A stretch of 16,165 bases of DNA, from contig JAEZGC010000117.1 in NCBI GenBank assembly GCA_023437345.1, positions 1 to 16,165 on the forward strand. Direction: 5' to 3'. A program made the translations under genes and the position numbers. Positions 5,569 to 13,164 of this stretch are shown here, piece after piece. The DNA is from Actinomycetes bacterium (GTDB taxonomy: Bacteria > Actinomycetota > Actinomycetes > Propionibacteriales > Propionibacteriaceae). The notes under the pieces were generated by a model. That model did not search any database and was not told where the DNA came from. It saw nothing but the letters and a program-made list of their open reading frames with translations. Each line of letters opens with the position of its first letter. The stretch's first letter is position 1.

Positions 5569-6693
5569 ATGACGCCACTGGCCGCTGCCCTGCTGGGAGT
5601 CGTTGGTGGCTTCCTGCTCGGCGGCGCCCTGGTGTGGTGGGTACGGCGCGACCGGCCGAGCGACGGGGAGGCGGCAGCGCTCGCCCGGGCCCGGCTGCAG
5701 TCGGTGGTCGACCACCTGCACGCGGTGGTCGTCGTCCTCGAACCTGACGGTTCGGTGGCGGTCAGCAGCCGGTTCGCCCGCACCAGCGGGCTGGTGCGCA
5801 GCACCCGGCTGGCCTCGGAGGAGCTGGCCCGTGAGGCGACCAGGGTGGCCGAGACCGGCACGGCCGGCTCGGCGGAGGTCGACATCCGCCACCCGGGTGG
5901 ACGCACAGCGCATCTTGAGCTGGTCCTCACCCCGCTGCCCAACGGCACCCTGCTGGTCACCGGCGAGGACCGTTCGGCCGACGAGCGTTTCCTCGCCGCC
6001 CGGCGCGATTTCGTCGCCAACATCACCCACGAGCTGAAGACGCCCATTGGCGCCATCCTGCTGCTGTCGGAGGCGATCGACGCCGCCGCTGACGACCCGG
6101 ACGTGGTGCGCGGCTTCCTGGCCCGGCTCACCGCCGAGACCCAGCGGCTCAACGAACTGGTCTCCCACATCCTGGCGCTCTCGCGGCTGCAGGCCGAGGA
6201 CCCGCTGCTGGCTGCCGACCCGGTTGATGTCGACGCGGTCATCGCGGCGTCCCTGCAGCGGTGTCGCGACCAGGCCGCCGGCCACGAGGTGTCGCTGGCG
6301 GCCGGCGCGCCGTCCGGGCTCACCGTGCTGGGGGACGCCGGACAGCTGGAGATCGCGGTGACCAACCTCGTCCAGAACGCCATCGCCTACTCCGAGCCCG
6401 GCGCCCGGGTGGTCGCGACCGCGGCCGCCGGCGAGGCCGACACCGTCGAGCTGAAGGTGTCCGACAACGGGATCGGGATCAGCAAGGCCGACCTGGACCG
6501 GATCTTCGAGAGGTTCTACCGGGTCGACCCCGGCCGCAGCCGGGCCAGCGGCGGCACGGGGCTCGGCCTGTCGATAGTCAAGCATGTCGCCACAGCGCAC
6601 GGCGGGGAGGTGGTGGCGTGGAGCCGGCCCGGCCAGGGCTCCACCTTCACCATCCGGGTCCCGCGGTACAGCCCGAACGGGGAGAGTTCATGA
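5569..6693 (+). CDS. senX3: Sensor histidine kinase SenX3 (phosphate two-component system)
   Basis: A 374-residue membrane histidine kinase. Residues 4-25 (LAAALLGVVGGFLLGGALVWWV) form one transmembrane helix, ending in positive charges. A small PAS-like region spans about 40-130 (VVDHLHAVVVVLEPDGSVAVSS). The HisKA domain has the H-box FVANITHELKTPIGA with phosphoacceptor His154. The ATPase domain has the N-box VTNLVQNAIAYS, DNGIGI (G1) and GGTGLGLSI (G2). A single visible membrane helix and no periplasmic loop fit indirect sensing through PhoU and the Pst transporter. I chose ATG 5569 because TACACT lies 7 bases upstream; an in-frame GTG at 5524 would add 15 residues before the membrane helix. 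The stop overlaps the regX3 start (ATGA), so the two are translationally coupled. The name rests on the phoU neighbour and the RegX3-like partner. Confidence 0.93.
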   Translation: MTPLAAALLGVVGGFLLGGALVWWVRRDRPSDGEAAALARARLQSVVDHLHAVVVVLEPDGSVAVSSRFARTSGLVRSTRLASEELAREATRVAETGTAGSAEVDIRHPGGRTAHLELVLTPLPNGTLLVTGEDRSADERFLAARRDFVANITHELKTPIGAILLLSEAIDAAADDPDVVRGFLARLTAETQRLNELVSHILALSRLQAEDPLLAADPVDVDAVIAASLQRCRDQAAGHEVSLAAGAPSGLTVLGDAGQLEIAVTNLVQNAIAYSEPGARVVATAAAGEADTVELKVSDNGIGISKADLDRIFERFYRVDPGRSRASGGTGLGLSIVKHVATAHGGEVVAWSRPGQGSTFTIRVPRYSPNGESS

Positions 6694-7367
6694 CCAAGGT
6701 TCTGATCATCGAGGACGAGGCCACCTATCGCGAGACGCTCGGCTTCATGCTGCGGCGCGAGGGCTTCGACGTGTCGGAGGCCGCCGACGGACAGGCCGGG
6801 TTGGCGAGCTTCGCCCGTCACGGCGCCGACATAGTCCTGCTCGACCTGATGATGCCGGGGATGTCCGGCACCGAGGTGTGCCGGCAGCTGCGGGCGACCG
6901 GCAATGTCCCGATCATCATGGTCACCGCTCGTGACTCCGAGATCGACAAGGTGGTCGGGCTTGAGCTGGGCGCCGACGACTACGTCACCAAGCCGTTCAG
7001 CCACCGGGAGCTGGTGGCCAGGATCCGGGCGGTGCTGCGTCGCGGGGGCGACCTGGACGCGGCGCCGGACGTCCTTGAGGCCGGCGGGGTCAGGATGGAC
7101 GTCGAGCGCCACGAGCTGACCGTCCGGGGCGAGCCGGTGAAGCTGGCGCTGAAGGAGTTCGAACTGCTGGAGCTGCTGCTGCGCAACAACGGGCGGGTGC
7201 TCACCCGCGGCCAGTTGATCGACCGGATCTGGGGGCCCGACTACGTGGGCGACACCAAGACCCTCGACGTCCACATCAAGCGGCTGCGCACCAAGATCGA
7301 GCCCGACCCGGCCGATCCGGTGCTGCTGTTGACGGTGCGGGGGCTCGGCTACCGGTTCCAGGGGTAG
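6690..7367 (+). CDS. regX3: Response regulator RegX3 (OmpR/PhoB family)
   Basis: A 225-residue DNA-binding response regulator that would control phosphate-starvation genes when phosphorylated by SenX3. The receiver domain (1-115) has acidic pocket E8/D9, phosphoacceptor D52 in LLDLMMPGMSG, T79 in MVTARD and K101 in VTKPF. The winged-helix effector domain (about 127-225) has LALKEFELLELLLRNNGRVLTRGQLIDRIWG and the recognition helix region KTLDVHIKRLRTKIE, ending RGLGYRF. GGGGAGAG (6679-6686) precedes ATG 6690, which overlaps the senX3 stop by four bases. The PHO box between phoU and senX3 is its probable own target. Length is as expected for the family. Confidence 0.95.
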   Translation: MTKVLIIEDEATYRETLGFMLRREGFDVSEAADGQAGLASFARHGADIVLLDLMMPGMSGTEVCRQLRATGNVPIIMVTARDSEIDKVVGLELGADDYVTKPFSHRELVARIRAVLRRGGDLDAAPDVLEAGGVRMDVERHELTVRGEPVKLALKEFELLELLLRNNGRVLTRGQLIDRIWGPDYVGDTKTLDVHIKRLRTKIEPDPADPVLLLTVRGLGYRFQG

Positions 7368-7411
7368 TCCTGCCGGACGGCGCCGATTCGGGGGGCGCCA
7401 GCCGCCTCGGT

Positions 7412-7425
7412 TAGGGTGGGTGACC
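7412..7425 (+). promoter_or_regulatory. -10 element TAGGGT of prs, leaderless-type
   Basis: TAGGGT at 7412-7417 ends 8 bases before GTG 7426. This spacing supports GTG 7426 rather than the in-frame GTG at 7420, which would sit only 2 bases from the -10 box. No Shine-Dalgarno is seen. Confidence 0.6.
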
Positions 7426-8376
7426 GTGACCGATATCACAGTCTTCTCCGGGCACGCCCACCGCGCTTTCGCCCAGGAGATGTGTGACATCCTGGGCGTC
7501 GAATTGTCGCCCTCCCGGCTCTCCCGCTTCTCCAACGACTGCCTCCAGGTGCAGCTGCGCGCCAACTGCCGCCGCCGCGACGTGTACATAGTGCAGCCGC
7601 TGATCCCGCCGGTTCAGGAGAACCTGATGGAGCTGCTGATGATGGTCGACGCGGCGCGCGGTGCGTCAGCCGACCACGTCACGGTGGTCATCCCGCACTA
7701 CGCCTACGCCAGGTCGGACAAGAAGGACGCGCCCCGGATCTCGATCGGCGGTCGGCTGGTGGCCGACCTGATCCACACCGCGGGCGCCAACCGCGTCCTC
7801 ACGATGGCACTCCACGCCCAGCAGGTGCACGGGTTCTTCTCGGTGCCGGTCGACCAGCTGACCGCGCTGCCGGTGATGGCCGAGCACTTCCGCAACCGCG
7901 ACCTGTCCAATGCCGTGGTGGTCTCGCCCGACTTCGGCAATGCCAAGGAGGCTGGACGATTCGCGCGGCTGCTGGGGGTCGGGGTGGCCGCCGGTTCCAA
8001 GCAGCGGTTGAGCGACGACAAGGTTGTGATCGACACGATAGTGGGCGAGGTGGCCGGCAAGGACGTCATCGTGCTTGACGACGAGATCGCCACCGCCGGC
8101 TCGATCATCGAGCTGGTGGAGGCGGTGGGCGAGGTGGGCGTGGCGTCGATCTCGGTCGCGTGCACCCACGGGTTGTTCACCGGCAGCGCGATCGAGCGGC
8201 TGAACGCCCGTTCCGACATCGCGGAGATCGTGACCACCAACACCGTCCCGCCGCCGCAGGGGTTGGCCAACCTGACCGTCTGCTCGGTGGCCCCGCTGTT
8301 CGCCGAGGCGGTCCGCAGGATCGACTGCGGCGAGTCTGTCAGCGGCCTGTTCTCCAGCGAGGACACGTACGGCTGA
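7426..8376 (+). CDS. prs: Ribose-phosphate pyrophosphokinase (PRPP synthetase), divergent type
   Basis: A 316-residue enzyme of the PRPP synthetase family, making PRPP from ribose 5-phosphate and ATP for nucleotide, His and Trp synthesis. Two phosphoribosyltransferase-like halves are visible. In the first are NLMELLMMVDAARGASA, HYAYARSDKKDAPR, and LHAQQVHGFFSVPVDQLTALP with the metal ligand H130. In the second are VVSPDFGNAKEA, the flexible-loop pair K192/R194 (GSKQR), and the PRPP loop LDDEIATAGS at 217-226. It differs from the common type: FSND replaces FSDGE near residue 35, and Ala222 stands where the usual DDMIDTAGT loop has its third Asp. From memory these changes are shared by a minority subfamily. 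Catalytic Lys, Arg and His are kept, so activity is likely. It is a single gene, with no glmU or pth beside it. Confidence 0.88.
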   Translation: MTDITVFSGHAHRAFAQEMCDILGVELSPSRLSRFSNDCLQVQLRANCRRRDVYIVQPLIPPVQENLMELLMMVDAARGASADHVTVVIPHYAYARSDKKDAPRISIGGRLVADLIHTAGANRVLTMALHAQQVHGFFSVPVDQLTALPVMAEHFRNRDLSNAVVVSPDFGNAKEAGRFARLLGVGVAAGSKQRLSDDKVVIDTIVGEVAGKDVIVLDDEIATAGSIIELVEAVGEVGVASISVACTHGLFTGSAIERLNARSDIAEIVTTNTVPPPQGLANLTVCSVAPLFAEAVRRIDCGESVSGLFSSEDTYG

Positions 8377-8510
8377 CCCGCTGTGGCCCGTCAGGGCCGA
8401 CCGTGGTCGCCGTGGCCACCTGGGTCGCCAGAGGCTGACGAACGGGTGTTGGCGCCGCGACTTGGCGCGCCGTGCGGTGCCCCGGTTTCCCGCTCCCAGG
8501 GCCCGAGTCC

Positions 8511-8541
8511 TTGCCAAAACCAACGAAACAGTAGTAAAACA
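8511..8541 (+). promoter_or_regulatory. AT-rich AAAAC-repeat operator/promoter before deoR-fruK
   Basis: In the 197-base gap after prs, an unusually AT-rich patch carries AAAAC (8516-8520), GAAAC (8525-8529) and AAAAC (8536-8540), spaced 9 and 11 bases. Read on the other strand these are TGTTT/GGTTTTG boxes, the style of site bound by DeoR-family sugar regulators. TTGCCA (8511-8516) with TAAAAC (8535-8540) 18 bases on could be the overlapping promoter. The rest of the gap shows nothing recognisable. Confidence 0.4.
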
Positions 8542-8573
8542 ATGCACATCAACACTCAGGCGACGGGAGCGCA

Positions 8574-9344
8574 ATGTACCCGCAGGAGCGGCAGCAGGCG
8601 ATAGTGCAGATCGCCCGGACCGCGGAGCGGGTAGCGGTCTCCGAACTGGCCGAGCGCTTCGAGGTGACGTCGGAGACCATCCGGCGCGACCTCGAGACGC
8701 TCGACCGGCGCGGCATCCTGCGCCGGGTGCACGGCGGCGCTGTCGTCACAGAGCGGCTCTCGCTCGTCGAGCCAGACCTGGCAGACCGGGAACCGGCCCA
8801 CGCCGCGGAGAAGAGCCGGATCGCCCAGGCGGCGCTGGCCCACCTGCCCGGTGGCGTGGACGGATCGGTGATCCTCGACGCGGGCTCCACGATCACCCGG
8901 CTGGCCGCGCTGCTGCGCCCCGGGGCAGCCGGGACTGTGGTGACCAACTCGCTGCCGGTCGCGGCCCAGCTGGCCGGGCTCGACCAGGTCGGCGTCCAGC
9001 TGCTCGGCGGACGGCTGCGAGGCGTCACCCAGGCGTGCGTCGGGCCCGAGCCGCTCGCACGGCTCGGCGCGCTGCGCTGCGACGTCGCCTTCATCGGTAC
9101 CAACGGGCTGACCCCGCGCCACGGCCTGTCCACGCCCGACCATGACGAGGCGGCGGTGAAGCGCGCGATGATAGCGGCCGCCCGCAAGGTGGTGGTGCTC
9201 GCCGACAGCTCCAAGATCGGCATCGAACTGCTCGTCAGTTTCGCGCCGAGCGCCGCTGTCGACGTCCTCATTACCGACGCCGGCATCCCGGCGACCGATC
9301 GGCAGGCCTTCGCCGACGAGGGGATCGAGGTGGTGATCGCGTGA
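8574..9344 (+). CDS. DeoR/GlpR-family transcriptional regulator (probable fructose repressor)
   Basis: A 256-residue regulator. The N-terminal winged helix-turn-helix (residues 5-55) has VSELAERFEVTSETIRRDLETLDRRGILRRVHGGA, the DeoR signature, with the recognition helix around 32-42. The C-terminal sugar-phosphate sensing domain (about 75-250) is a ribose-5-phosphate isomerase-like fold, with ILDAGSTITRLA, VVTNSLPVAAQL, FIGTNGLTPRHGLSTPDHDEAAVKRAMI and VVLADSSKIG. GGGAG (8565-8569) lies four bases before ATG 8574. Its stop overlaps the start of 1-phosphofructokinase, so the probable effector is fructose 1-phosphate, as for FruR-type regulators; this is inference from context. It probably binds the AAAAC-repeat region just upstream and controls its own operon. 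Confidence 0.92.
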   Translation: MYPQERQQAIVQIARTAERVAVSELAERFEVTSETIRRDLETLDRRGILRRVHGGAVVTERLSLVEPDLADREPAHAAEKSRIAQAALAHLPGGVDGSVILDAGSTITRLAALLRPGAAGTVVTNSLPVAAQLAGLDQVGVQLLGGRLRGVTQACVGPEPLARLGALRCDVAFIGTNGLTPRHGLSTPDHDEAAVKRAMIAAARKVVVLADSSKIGIELLVSFAPSAAVDVLITDAGIPATDRQAFADEGIEVVIA

Positions 9345-10300
9345 TAGTCACCTTGACCGCCAACCCCGGCCTCGACCGGACGGCGTCGCTCGGCGAGCCG
9401 CTGGCCCGCGGCGGGGTCAACCGGATCCTCGGCACCACTGTCGACCCCGGCGGCAAGGGGATCAACGTCGCGCGGGTGGTGCTGGCCGCCGGCCACCCGG
9501 TGCGGGCGATCCTGCCGGCCGGGCCGCGCGACCCGATGCTCGCCGAACTGGAACGGGTGCACCTGCCGTACCGGTCGGTGCCGTTGGCGGAGCCGGTCCG
9601 GGTCAACCTCACCCTCACCGAGCCCGACGGCACCACGACCAAAGTGAACGAGCCGGGCCCCACCCTGGCCGGTGAGGCGGTGGAGCAACTGGCGAACCTC
9701 CTCGTGCTGGAGTCGGAGCACGCCGACTGGGTGGTGCTGTCCGGGTCCCTGCCGCCGGGGGTGCCCACCGACTGGTACGCGAGCCTTGTCCTTGCGCTGC
9801 GGCCCTGGGGTGGACGGATTGCCGTCGACACCTCTGACGCCCCGCTGCTGGCGCTGGCGGCCCGGTTCCCGCAGGCCGCCCCCGACCTGCTCAAGCCGAA
9901 CTCGGAGGAACTGGCCCAGCTGACCGGCGCCGACGCCGAGCGCCTCGAAGCCGAGGCGAAGGCTGGCGACCCCGGCGGCACGGTCGCCGCCGCCCAAACC
10001 CTGGTGGGACGGGGAGTGGGAGCCGTGATGGCGACCCTGGGGGCCGCCGGGGCGGTGCTCGTCACCGCCGAGGGAGCCTGGATGGCCACCCCGCCGGCGA
10101 TCACCGTCCGCAGCACGGTGGGGGCCGGCGACTCCTCGGTGGCCGGCTACCTGCTTGCCGAGACCCGTGGTGCCACCTGGCCGGAGCGCCTGCGGGAGGC
10201 CGTCGCGTATGGATCGGCGGCCGCCGCACTGGCCGGCACCACCCTGCCCGCCCCCGATCAGCTCAACCGCGACGCCGTCGTCGTCCGCGCCCTCGACTGA
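9341..10300 (+). CDS. fruK: 1-phosphofructokinase
   Basis: A 319-residue PfkB-family sugar kinase that phosphorylates fructose 1-phosphate to fructose 1,6-bisphosphate. Visible motifs are TANPGLDRT at the N-terminus, GGKGINVARVVLAAGHPVRAI (first PfkB signature), VNLTLTEPDGTTTKVNEPGP for sugar binding, LLKPNSEELAQLTG, and STVGAGDSSVAGYL (second signature) with catalytic base Asp264. The GTG start at 9341 overlaps the deoR stop as GTGA; GAGGTGGTG just upstream serves as ribosome binding site. The family also contains tagatose-6-phosphate and 6-phosphofructokinases (PfkB), but the DeoR partner favours fruK. A fructose PTS permease (fruA) would normally follow; here it is absent, and carD comes next, so the transporter must be elsewhere. 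Confidence 0.9.
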   Translation: MIVTLTANPGLDRTASLGEPLARGGVNRILGTTVDPGGKGINVARVVLAAGHPVRAILPAGPRDPMLAELERVHLPYRSVPLAEPVRVNLTLTEPDGTTTKVNEPGPTLAGEAVEQLANLLVLESEHADWVVLSGSLPPGVPTDWYASLVLALRPWGGRIAVDTSDAPLLALAARFPQAAPDLLKPNSEELAQLTGADAERLEAEAKAGDPGGTVAAAQTLVGRGVGAVMATLGAAGAVLVTAEGAWMATPPAITVRSTVGAGDSSVAGYLLAETRGATWPERLREAVAYGSAAAALAGTTLPAPDQLNRDAVVVRALD

Positions 10301-10444
10301 GACGGATACCGCCTTGTGGCCGTGCAATTGGGGCCGCAGACCGCGCTCGGAAACCGTCCGCCGGTCCGGCGTCGCACTATGCCGGAGCAGACCCCATGTC
10401 TCCTTGTCAACCCCGTAAACGGGACTTGGCTAGCACAAACACTC

Positions 10445-10473
10445 TTCGGGAATGACCTCGTGCGTGCTACAAT
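10445..10473 (+). promoter_or_regulatory. Extended -10 promoter of carD (TGCTACAAT)
   Basis: TACAAT (10468-10473) preceded by TGC is a good extended -10 element. A weak -35 (TTCGGG, 10445-10450) sits 17 bases upstream. It predicts a carD leader of about 20-25 bases that includes AAAGGGG. The gap 10301-10502 is lower in GC towards its right end and shows no clear terminator for fruK. Confidence 0.6.
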
Positions 10474-10502
10474 GGAAGTCTGCGAAAGGGGTTCAAGTAA
10501 AT

Positions 10503-10988
10503 ATGACGTTCACGGTCGGAGAGACGGTGGTCTACCCCAATCATGGCGCGGCGGTCATCGAAGCGATGGAAACCCGCACCATTCGAGGCGAAGACAAACT
10601 CTACCTGGTACTGCGGATCGTCGGGCAGAACGACCTCGTCGTTCGCGTGCCCGCCTGCAACCTCGATCTCGTCGGAGTGCGTGACGTTGTCGACGCCGCC
10701 GGCCTCGAACGGGTCTTCGGGGTGCTGCGCGCGCCGCATGCCGAGGAGCCCACCAATTGGTCCCGGCGCTACAAGGCGAACCTGGAGAAGCTGCATTCCG
10801 GCAATGTCATGAAGGTGGCCGAGGTCGTGCGCGACCTGTGGCGCCGCGAGCGTGAGCGTGGCCTGTCGGCCGGCGAGAAGCGGATGCTCGCCAAGGCCCG
10901 GCAGATCCTGGTCTCCGAGCTCGCCCTGGCCGAGAAGGTCGCCGAGGACCGCGCCGAGGTCCTGCTCGATGAGGTGCTCGCCTCCTGA
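10503..10988 (+). CDS. carD: RNA polymerase-binding transcription regulator CarD
   Basis: A 161-residue protein aligning almost end to end with mycobacterial CarD. CarD binds the RNA polymerase beta subunit and stabilises the open complex, notably at rRNA promoters. The N-terminal Tudor-like RNA polymerase interaction domain (1-52) has VGETVVYPNHGAAVIEAMETRTI with R25 conserved. The C-terminal helical DNA-binding domain has APHAEEPTNWSRRYKANLEKL with Trp86 (the wedge tryptophan, W85 in M. tuberculosis), then AEVVRDLWRRERERGLSAGEKRMLAKARQILVSELALAE. I chose ATG 10503, after AAAGGGG (10485-10491); an upstream in-frame ATG at 10452 lies within the promoter. ispD and ispF, which often follow carD in actinobacteria, are not here, though the convergent neighbour dxs belongs to the same isoprenoid pathway. 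Confidence 0.97.
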   Translation: MTFTVGETVVYPNHGAAVIEAMETRTIRGEDKLYLVLRIVGQNDLVVRVPACNLDLVGVRDVVDAAGLERVFGVLRAPHAEEPTNWSRRYKANLEKLHSGNVMKVAEVVRDLWRRERERGLSAGEKRMLAKARQILVSELALAEKVAEDRAEVLLDEVLAS

Positions 10989-11011
10989 GCTGCACGGCCT
11001 GATGTCTGAAC

Positions 11012-11043
11012 CGGAGCCGGTCACCCGAGGGTGGCCGGCTCCG
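11012..11043. terminator. Intrinsic terminator between carD and dxs
   Basis: A 14-bp stem (11012-11025 with 11030-11043, one G-T pair) closes on a CGAG tetraloop. On the plus strand it is followed by TCCTTTG, a modest T-rich tract. It sits 23 bases after the carD stop and could also stop dxs transcripts coming from the other side. Confidence 0.8.
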
Positions 11044-11133
11044 TCCTTTGTCCACACCGCACATCGGGATCGGCGTCCTGGCCGCGGCAGCCGGCAGTCC
11101 TCGATGCACCGGGCTGCGCCGTCCGGGCCCGGG

Positions 11134-13047
11134 TCAGGAACGCGGCAGGACGCGCAGCTGGTTGGTGAAGACCTCGGTCACCTCGTCGGCGATCCGCTTC
11201 GCTGACAGGCCGATCGCCTGCAGCAGGTCGGCCCGGTTGCCCTGGGGGAGGAAGTCCTGCGGGATCCCGAACTCGCGCAGCGCAGTGTCGATCCCGGCCG
11301 CCCGTGCCTCTTGGGACAACCGCGAGCCCAGGCCGCCGGCCACCCCTCCGTCCTCGAGGCTCACCACGAGCTCGTGGGCGGCCACCAGCCGCAGCAGGTC
11401 GGCCGAGACCGGCAGCGCCCAGACCGGGTCGACCACGGTGACGCCGATGCCTCGGTCGCGCAGCTCGTGCCCCACCTCGACGGCCAGCCCGCAGAGCTGG
11501 CCGTGGCCGACCTCGAGCACCCGGCCGGTCTCGCTGGTGAGCAGGACGTCGACGCTGCCGCGGCCCTCCAGCGCCGGGATCGGCTCGGGGACCGGCTCCT
11601 TGGAGAACCTGATGACAGTGGGGCCGTCCGACACGGTGACCGCGAGCTGCAACGCCTCCACCAGACGTTGCTCGTCGCGGGGGGCTGCCAGCCGCACCCC
11701 CGGCACCAGCCCGAGCATCGACAGGTCCCACATGCCGTTGTGGCTGGGTCCGTCCGGCCCGGTCACGCCGGCCCGGTCAAGGACGAAGGTGACACCGAGC
11801 CGGTGCAGCGCGACGTCCATCAGCACCTGGTCGAATGCCCGGTTAAGGAAGGTCGCGTAGACCGCCACCACAGGGTGCAGGCCGGCTGCCGCCAGCCCCG
11901 CCGCCGAGGTGACCGCGTGCTGCTCGGCGATCCCGACGTCGAAGACCCGCTCCGGGAAGTGGCGGGCGAAGCGGTCCAGCCCGGTCGGGTGCAGCATTGC
12001 GGCGGTGAGGGCCACCACGTGGTCGTTGGTGGATCCGATCCGCGCCAGCTCCTCGCTGAACGCGTCGGTCCAGGTTCGCAGGCCGGACGGCGCCAGCGGC
12101 TCACCGTTGGACTCGTCGAACTGGCCCACGGCGTGGAACCGGTCCTGCTCGTGCTCCTCGGCTGGCCAGAAGCCGCGACCCTTCTCGGTGATGCAGTGCA
12201 CCAGCACCGGCCCGCCGAATCCCTTCGCCTGTTGCAGCGCCAGCTCGACGGCGCCGATGTCGTGGCCGTTGATCGGGCCTATGTATTTCAGGCCGAGGTC
12301 GGTGAACATTCCCTGTGGGACCAGGACGTCACGCACGCCCATTTTGATGCCGTGCAGGATGCCGTAGACCATCGGGCCGATCTTCGGCAGCGCCCGCACC
12401 CGCCGCTTGACCCAGGTGAGGAGGCGTTCGTAGCGCCGGTCGGTCCGGATCGCCGACAGCTGCTGGCCAAGGCCCTGCAGCTGGGTGGCGATGCCACCGA
12501 CGGTGGGGGTGTAGGAGCGGCCGTTGTCGTTGACCACGATGACAAGGCCGAGATCGCGCTGCACGGCTATGTTGTTCAGCGCTTCCCAGGTCATCCCGCC
12601 GGTCTGGGCGCCGTCGCCGATCACCGCGACCACCTGGCGGTCCTGGCCGCTGAGCCTGAATCCCTTGGCCAGCCCTTCGGCCCACGAAAGGGACGTGGAG
12701 GCATGGGAGTTCTCCACCCAGTCGTGCGGCGACTCGGCGCGGCTCGGGTAGCCCGACAGCCCGCCCGGCTGGCGCAGGGTGGCGAAGCCGGCCCGGCGTC
12801 CGGTAAGGATCTTGTGGACATAGCTCTGGTGGCCGGTGTCGAAGATGATCGGGTCGGTGGGTGAGTCGAACACCCTGTGCAGCGCGATGGTCAGTTCGAC
12901 CACGCCGAGATTGGGGCCCAGGTGACCACCGGTCCGGCTGACATTGCTGATCAGGAAGGCCCGGATCTCCTCGGCCAGCTCCTTCAGTTCCTCGACGGCC
13001 AGCCCATGCAGATCCGATGGCTGCTGGATCGAGTCGAGGACAGTCAC
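11134..13047 (-). CDS. dxs: 1-deoxy-D-xylulose-5-phosphate synthase
   Basis: A 637-residue thiamine-diphosphate enzyme joining pyruvate and glyceraldehyde 3-phosphate, the first step of the MEP isoprenoid pathway. Domain I shows SRTGGHLGPNLGVVELTIALH (His42), DTGHQSYVHKILTGR (His73) and the ThDP motif GDGA (144-147) running to NDNGRSY near 173-179. The transketolase pyrimidine-binding domain has DVGIAEQHAVTSAAGLA with catalytic Glu375, then YATFLNRAFDQVLMDVAL, DRAGVTGPDGPSHNG and RFSKEPVPEP. The C-terminal domain covers about 505-637. Gln148 follows GDGA, where a hydrophobic residue is usual. GTG 13047 was chosen because TAGACT lies 6 bases upstream and there is no Shine-Dalgarno. The first residues fit other actinobacterial Dxs proteins (MTVLDSI...P.DL). 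Confidence 0.96.
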   Translation of the reverse strand: MTVLDSIQQPSDLHGLAVEELKELAEEIRAFLISNVSRTGGHLGPNLGVVELTIALHRVFDSPTDPIIFDTGHQSYVHKILTGRRAGFATLRQPGGLSGYPSRAESPHDWVENSHASTSLSWAEGLAKGFRLSGQDRQVVAVIGDGAQTGGMTWEALNNIAVQRDLGLVIVVNDNGRSYTPTVGGIATQLQGLGQQLSAIRTDRRYERLLTWVKRRVRALPKIGPMVYGILHGIKMGVRDVLVPQGMFTDLGLKYIGPINGHDIGAVELALQQAKGFGGPVLVHCITEKGRGFWPAEEHEQDRFHAVGQFDESNGEPLAPSGLRTWTDAFSEELARIGSTNDHVVALTAAMLHPTGLDRFARHFPERVFDVGIAEQHAVTSAAGLAAAGLHPVVAVYATFLNRAFDQVLMDVALHRLGVTFVLDRAGVTGPDGPSHNGMWDLSMLGLVPGVRLAAPRDEQRLVEALQLAVTVSDGPTVIRFSKEPVPEPIPALEGRGSVDVLLTSETGRVLEVGHGQLCGLAVEVGHELRDRGIGVTVVDPVWALPVSADLLRLVAAHELVVSLEDGGVAGGLGSRLSQEARAAGIDTALREFGIPQDFLPQGNRADLLQAIGLSAKRIADEVTEVFTNQLRVLPRS

Positions 13048-13059
13048 CCGAGGAGTCTA
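13048..13059 (-). promoter_or_regulatory. -10 element TAGACT of dxs, leaderless-type
   Basis: On the minus strand TAGACT (13059-13054) ends 6 bases before GTG 13047. There is no purine-rich ribosome binding site between them, so a leaderless transcript is likely. Confidence 0.55.
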
Positions 13060-13164
13060 CGTCCGCAGCCCGCCGCCCACCGGAGCGACGGCGGGACCAC
13101 CGCCGTCGCACAATGGTGGCCACTGACCCGGCCGCCCACGGCCTGGCGGGCGGAAGGATGACCG

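Noticed and set aside
5257..6600. 447-codon open frame on the minus strand opposite senX3
   Set aside because: Shadow; it overlaps both phoU and senX3, whose domains are clear.
7379..7399. GGCGCC inverted repeat after regX3 as a terminator
   Set aside because: Only a 6-bp stem with a 9-base loop and no T-run; too weak in GC-rich DNA, and it abuts the prs promoter.
8549..10327. 592-codon open frame on the minus strand opposite deoR-fruK
   Set aside because: Shadow of two well-identified genes; no motifs and Arg/Ser-rich composition.
10359..10371. CGCCGG/CCGGCG palindrome after fruK as a terminator
   Set aside because: The arms are separated by one base, so no proper hairpin loop can form.
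11311..12864. 517-codon open frame on the plus strand opposite dxs
   Set aside because: Shadow; His/Gln/Arg/Asp-rich with no family resemblance, while dxs has every catalytic motif.
13048..13164. Thiamine (TPP) riboswitch upstream of dxs
   Set aside because: The TAGACT box 6 bases before the start leaves no room for a leader RNA, and no CUGAGA-type conserved core was seen.
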